A stretch of DNA of 52,698 bases, from NCBI GenBank assembly GCA_902774055.1, contig CACYGX010000025.1, forward strand, positions 1 through 52,698, given 5' to 3'. Both the position numbers and the translations under genes were made by a program. Positions 50,941-52,698 of the stretch are shown here, in pieces. Position 1 is the first letter of the stretch; each line of letters starts with the position of its first letter. Source of the stretch: an uncultured Bacteroidales bacterium (GTDB taxonomy: Bacteria > Bacteroidota > Bacteroidia > Bacteroidales > Muribaculaceae). The notes under the pieces were generated by a model. That model made no database searches, was not told the DNA's origin, and worked only from the letters and a program-made list of their open reading frames with translations.

Positions 50941-51987
50941 ATGATCACATTTAACACGTTCAAAAACTCAAAACATTTGACATTAAAACTATGTTCATTA
51001 TGCCTGTCGGTTTTCCTGTTTTCATCATGCTCCAGTGATGACAAACTTGATTTCAGATCTTCAAATGATGCGTTAAGAGCATATCAGGATTATCTGAGTT
51101 CCGTCAAAGAAACAAAGACCTGCAACACTTCATCATTCTGTAAAGAAATCAAGGTATGGAAGGAGATCTCAGATACCGTTTACCACTTTCTGATGAAGGA
51201 TTCCACATTCATTAAAGACTTACATTGTGCAAATGACTATGCATCAATCCACGACTCCATTCGTTTTGAGTTTCTCAGACTGACTGAGACATGGCGGTAC
51301 TCATACGAGGATGTTCTGCAAATCAAGGAGCAGACATCCATATTCCATGAGGACAATGAGCTGCACGAGGCCGTCATTGAAGCGAAGCCTTTCTTTGTCG
51401 CATTAGATAGCCTTCCTGTCATAGAATCCGACAAGAAAGATATTCTTTCTCAATATCGCAGCCTACTGAAGCACGCCATTCAATCCGGCATCCATGATAA
51501 GGCTGCCATGCTTGACTTCATCGGCAGGGAGGATATTTTGTTCCGCTCATTCCTGGTTCACATCTATGAGATGGATAACGAGCCGTTATCTGACATCACA
51601 CAAGAAACGGAACGGATTTGCCGGAACATCTTTATTGCTGCGAGAAACGGAGAGATTGCTGCACGTGACGCCATGGTCTATATGTCTATGCGGACAGTCA
51701 GACGGCTTTTGCAAAACTCCACCGCCTGCATATCGGACATCAACAATCAGAAGACAATGAGCAAATCACAGGGAAATGCCTATCTCTGGATGATTATTCA
51801 GCCGTTCATCAGCATTGACCAGTTTTCGATCGCCACACTCACGCCACAGGAACATAGTCATTTCAACTACATCATCGCACAACTGCCGAAGTCGGTCAAG
51901 TTTGCCGAGACATTCGGCATTGACCAACGTGCCTTAAACTATCTCCTTCCTCAACAACTCTTGAAAATGTATGTATTAACACTCTAA
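50941..51987 (+). CDS. Element-encoded lipoprotein of unknown function
   Basis: 348 residues with a lipoprotein signal (LCSLCLSVFLFSSC; lipobox Cys30). The mature part is mostly helical and polar without recognisable motifs (SNDALRAYQDYLSSVKET, DRIRFEFLRLTETWRYS-like helices, AARDAMVYMSMRTVRRLLQN). No family recognised. Exported lipoproteins near topB are usual in Bacteroides elements. It is followed after 12 bases by the next gene, likely in one operon. Confidence 0.7.
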   Translation: MITFNTFKNSKHLTLKLCSLCLSVFLFSSCSSDDKLDFRSSNDALRAYQDYLSSVKETKTCNTSSFCKEIKVWKEISDTVYHFLMKDSTFIKDLHCANDYASIHDSIRFEFLRLTETWRYSYEDVLQIKEQTSIFHEDNELHEAVIEAKPFFVALDSLPVIESDKKDILSQYRSLLKHAIQSGIHDKAAMLDFIGREDILFRSFLVHIYEMDNEPLSDITQETERICRNIFIAARNGEIAARDAMVYMSMRTVRRLLQNSTACISDINNQKTMSKSQGNAYLWMIIQPFISIDQFSIATLTPQEHSHFNYIIAQLPKSVKFAETFGIDQRALNYLLPQQLLKMYVLTL

Positions 51988-51999
51988 ATATTCAAAGAT

Positions 52000-52455
52000 A
52001 TGATTAAAGACGAAGTAACCAGATTTATGGCCTTAGCGCCGCTCATGCTGCCAAAGTTGATAAAAAACACGACAGCCGAAGAAACGGACATCACTGACGA
52101 TTCCGCCATATTGTATTTCACATTGGAGGAGGCATTGCCAATCGGCCTCGTGATGGATATGCTTGAAGATGACATGGAACTGTCATTGCTTTATCATGGC
52201 ACAAGTAAGGACAACGCAAAGCTGCATCATTGCTGTTTCTTTACAAGCCCTGCCAATGGAAAGAACATGTTTAAGTTCAACATGGTCTCAGATAACCGTG
52301 AATATGTCAGTGACCTGACCATTTCCATTTTCGACTCACTTGACACGATGGAGAGTGAGCTGGAATCAGATCTGACGTCACATGCCAAAAGTTTCGACTT
52401 CATTCAGGCCATGGAGGTTTCTGAAGTGCTTGGCTTATTCTGCCTGTTGGAATGA
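52000..52455 (+). CDS. Hypothetical element protein
   Basis: 151 residues, acidic, no signal peptide or membrane segment, mixed alpha/beta (DEVTRFMALAPLMLPKLIKN, ALPIGLVMDMLEDDMELSLL, SDLTISIFDSLDTMESELES). No family recognised. Its stop overlaps the next start (ATGA at 52452-52455), so the two are translationally coupled. Confidence 0.65.
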   Translation: MIKDEVTRFMALAPLMLPKLIKNTTAEETDITDDSAILYFTLEEALPIGLVMDMLEDDMELSLLYHGTSKDNAKLHHCCFFTSPANGKNMFKFNMVSDNREYVSDLTISIFDSLDTMESELESDLTSHAKSFDFIQAMEVSEVLGLFCLLE

Positions 52456-52698
52456 GAACAGAACTCCTATATAAGATAGCCGACATGATCAACGCCAACA
52501 GCACGAAATACCGTGCTGTCATCCCTCGCGCTAAAAGGCAGTATATGACACAACAGGGCAAAATCCTTGTCAAGTCCACTTGTCTTGTCCTTAATGTTAT
52601 GGTGACGACCCGACCGAAGAACCATGTGAATCGGAGCATCTGGAACATTTATGAAAATGACATCGACAGAATTATCACAAAAATCAGTCGCAGGGATA
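52452..52698 (+). CDS. Hypothetical element protein, cut by window edge
   Basis: An open frame from the ATG at 52452 runs without stop to the end of the window (82 codons seen): TELLYKIADMINANSTKYRA, then basic sequence (VIPRAKRQYMTQQGKILVKS). The coupled start and open frame support a real gene; its end and function are unknown. Confidence 0.6.
   Translation, partial: MRTELLYKIADMINANSTKYRAVIPRAKRQYMTQQGKILVKSTCLVLNVMVTTRPKNHVNRSIWNIYENDIDRIITKISRRD

Larger units (their letters stand above)
37736..52698. mobile_element. Integrative (probably conjugative) element, left part
   Basis: From just after mnmE the content changes to mobile-element genes: a multi-HTH protein, tyrosine integrase, excisionase-like protein, defence cargo, topoisomerase III, a resolvase-like protein and element-type lipoprotein and unknown proteins. 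Base composition also drops in G+C relative to the backbone. No relaxase or transfer gene is inside the window, so conjugation is inferred from topB and the gene style of Bacteroides conjugative transposons. The right end lies beyond the window, and the exact left end is uncertain within about 37,727-37,900. Confidence 0.75.

Overview
The window reads as a Bacteroidales chromosome segment, most likely Muribaculaceae or a Prevotella-like relative. The basis is promoter boxes of the Bacteroidetes type (TTG, about 19-20 bases, then TAnnTTTG) in front of many genes, no obvious Shine-Dalgarno sequences, secreted proteins ending in paired dockerin-like repeats, and family content such as NamZ/DUF1343, a DUF606-type transporter and SPFH-Arc. 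This placement is by inference, since no rRNA or other marker gene is present. No tRNA, rRNA or CRISPR array was seen.

Bases 1-37,735 are chromosomal backbone. From the left: repeat-rich intergenic DNA around a secreted leucine-rich-repeat protein; sbcDC, the DNA-end nuclease; an O-acetylation pair (AlgJ/AlgX-like plus MBOAT); a peptidoglycan-recycling module (NamZ muramidase, sodium-solute symporter, WYL regulator, two tandem serine hydrolases); an A+T-rich phosphoethanolamine-transferase-like gene; xerD; and a secreted CotH-dockerin protein. Next come a large FAD/Fe-S 2-hydroxyacid dehydrogenase with a thioesterase, a thioredoxin-like protein, a TfoX-like protein, carbonic anhydrase, a truncated RhuM, a VOC protein and a transporter. 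These are followed by a DNPH1-like nucleotide hydrolase with an AlkZ-related protein, pepT, and an SPFH / ribbon-helix-helix / small membrane protein / three-nuclease cluster that runs into mnmE.

From about 37,736 to the right edge the sequence changes to an integrative mobile element that enters just after mnmE and continues past the window. Its left end has three 10-bp direct repeats, a strong hairpin and scattered TGGAACA motifs. These are followed by a protein with a zinc finger and seven tandem excisionase-like helix-turn-helix modules, a tyrosine integrase, a membrane protein and a small excisionase-like protein. At the right lie topoisomerase III, a resolvase-like protein without its catalytic serine, a lipoprotein and two unknown proteins (the last one cut by the window edge).

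The most interesting part is the cargo between the excisionase-like gene and topB. A 49-bp perfect direct repeat (42528-42576 and 47675-47723) brackets about 5.1 kb that holds two anti-phage systems facing apart. One is a short CBASS operon: an HNH-SAVED effector, a CD-NTase and a stand-alone E2-like protein with no E1 or JAB partner. The other is an RloA/RloB (AbiL-like) ATPase-TOPRIM pair. The arrangement looks like an exchangeable defence slot in an integrative element.
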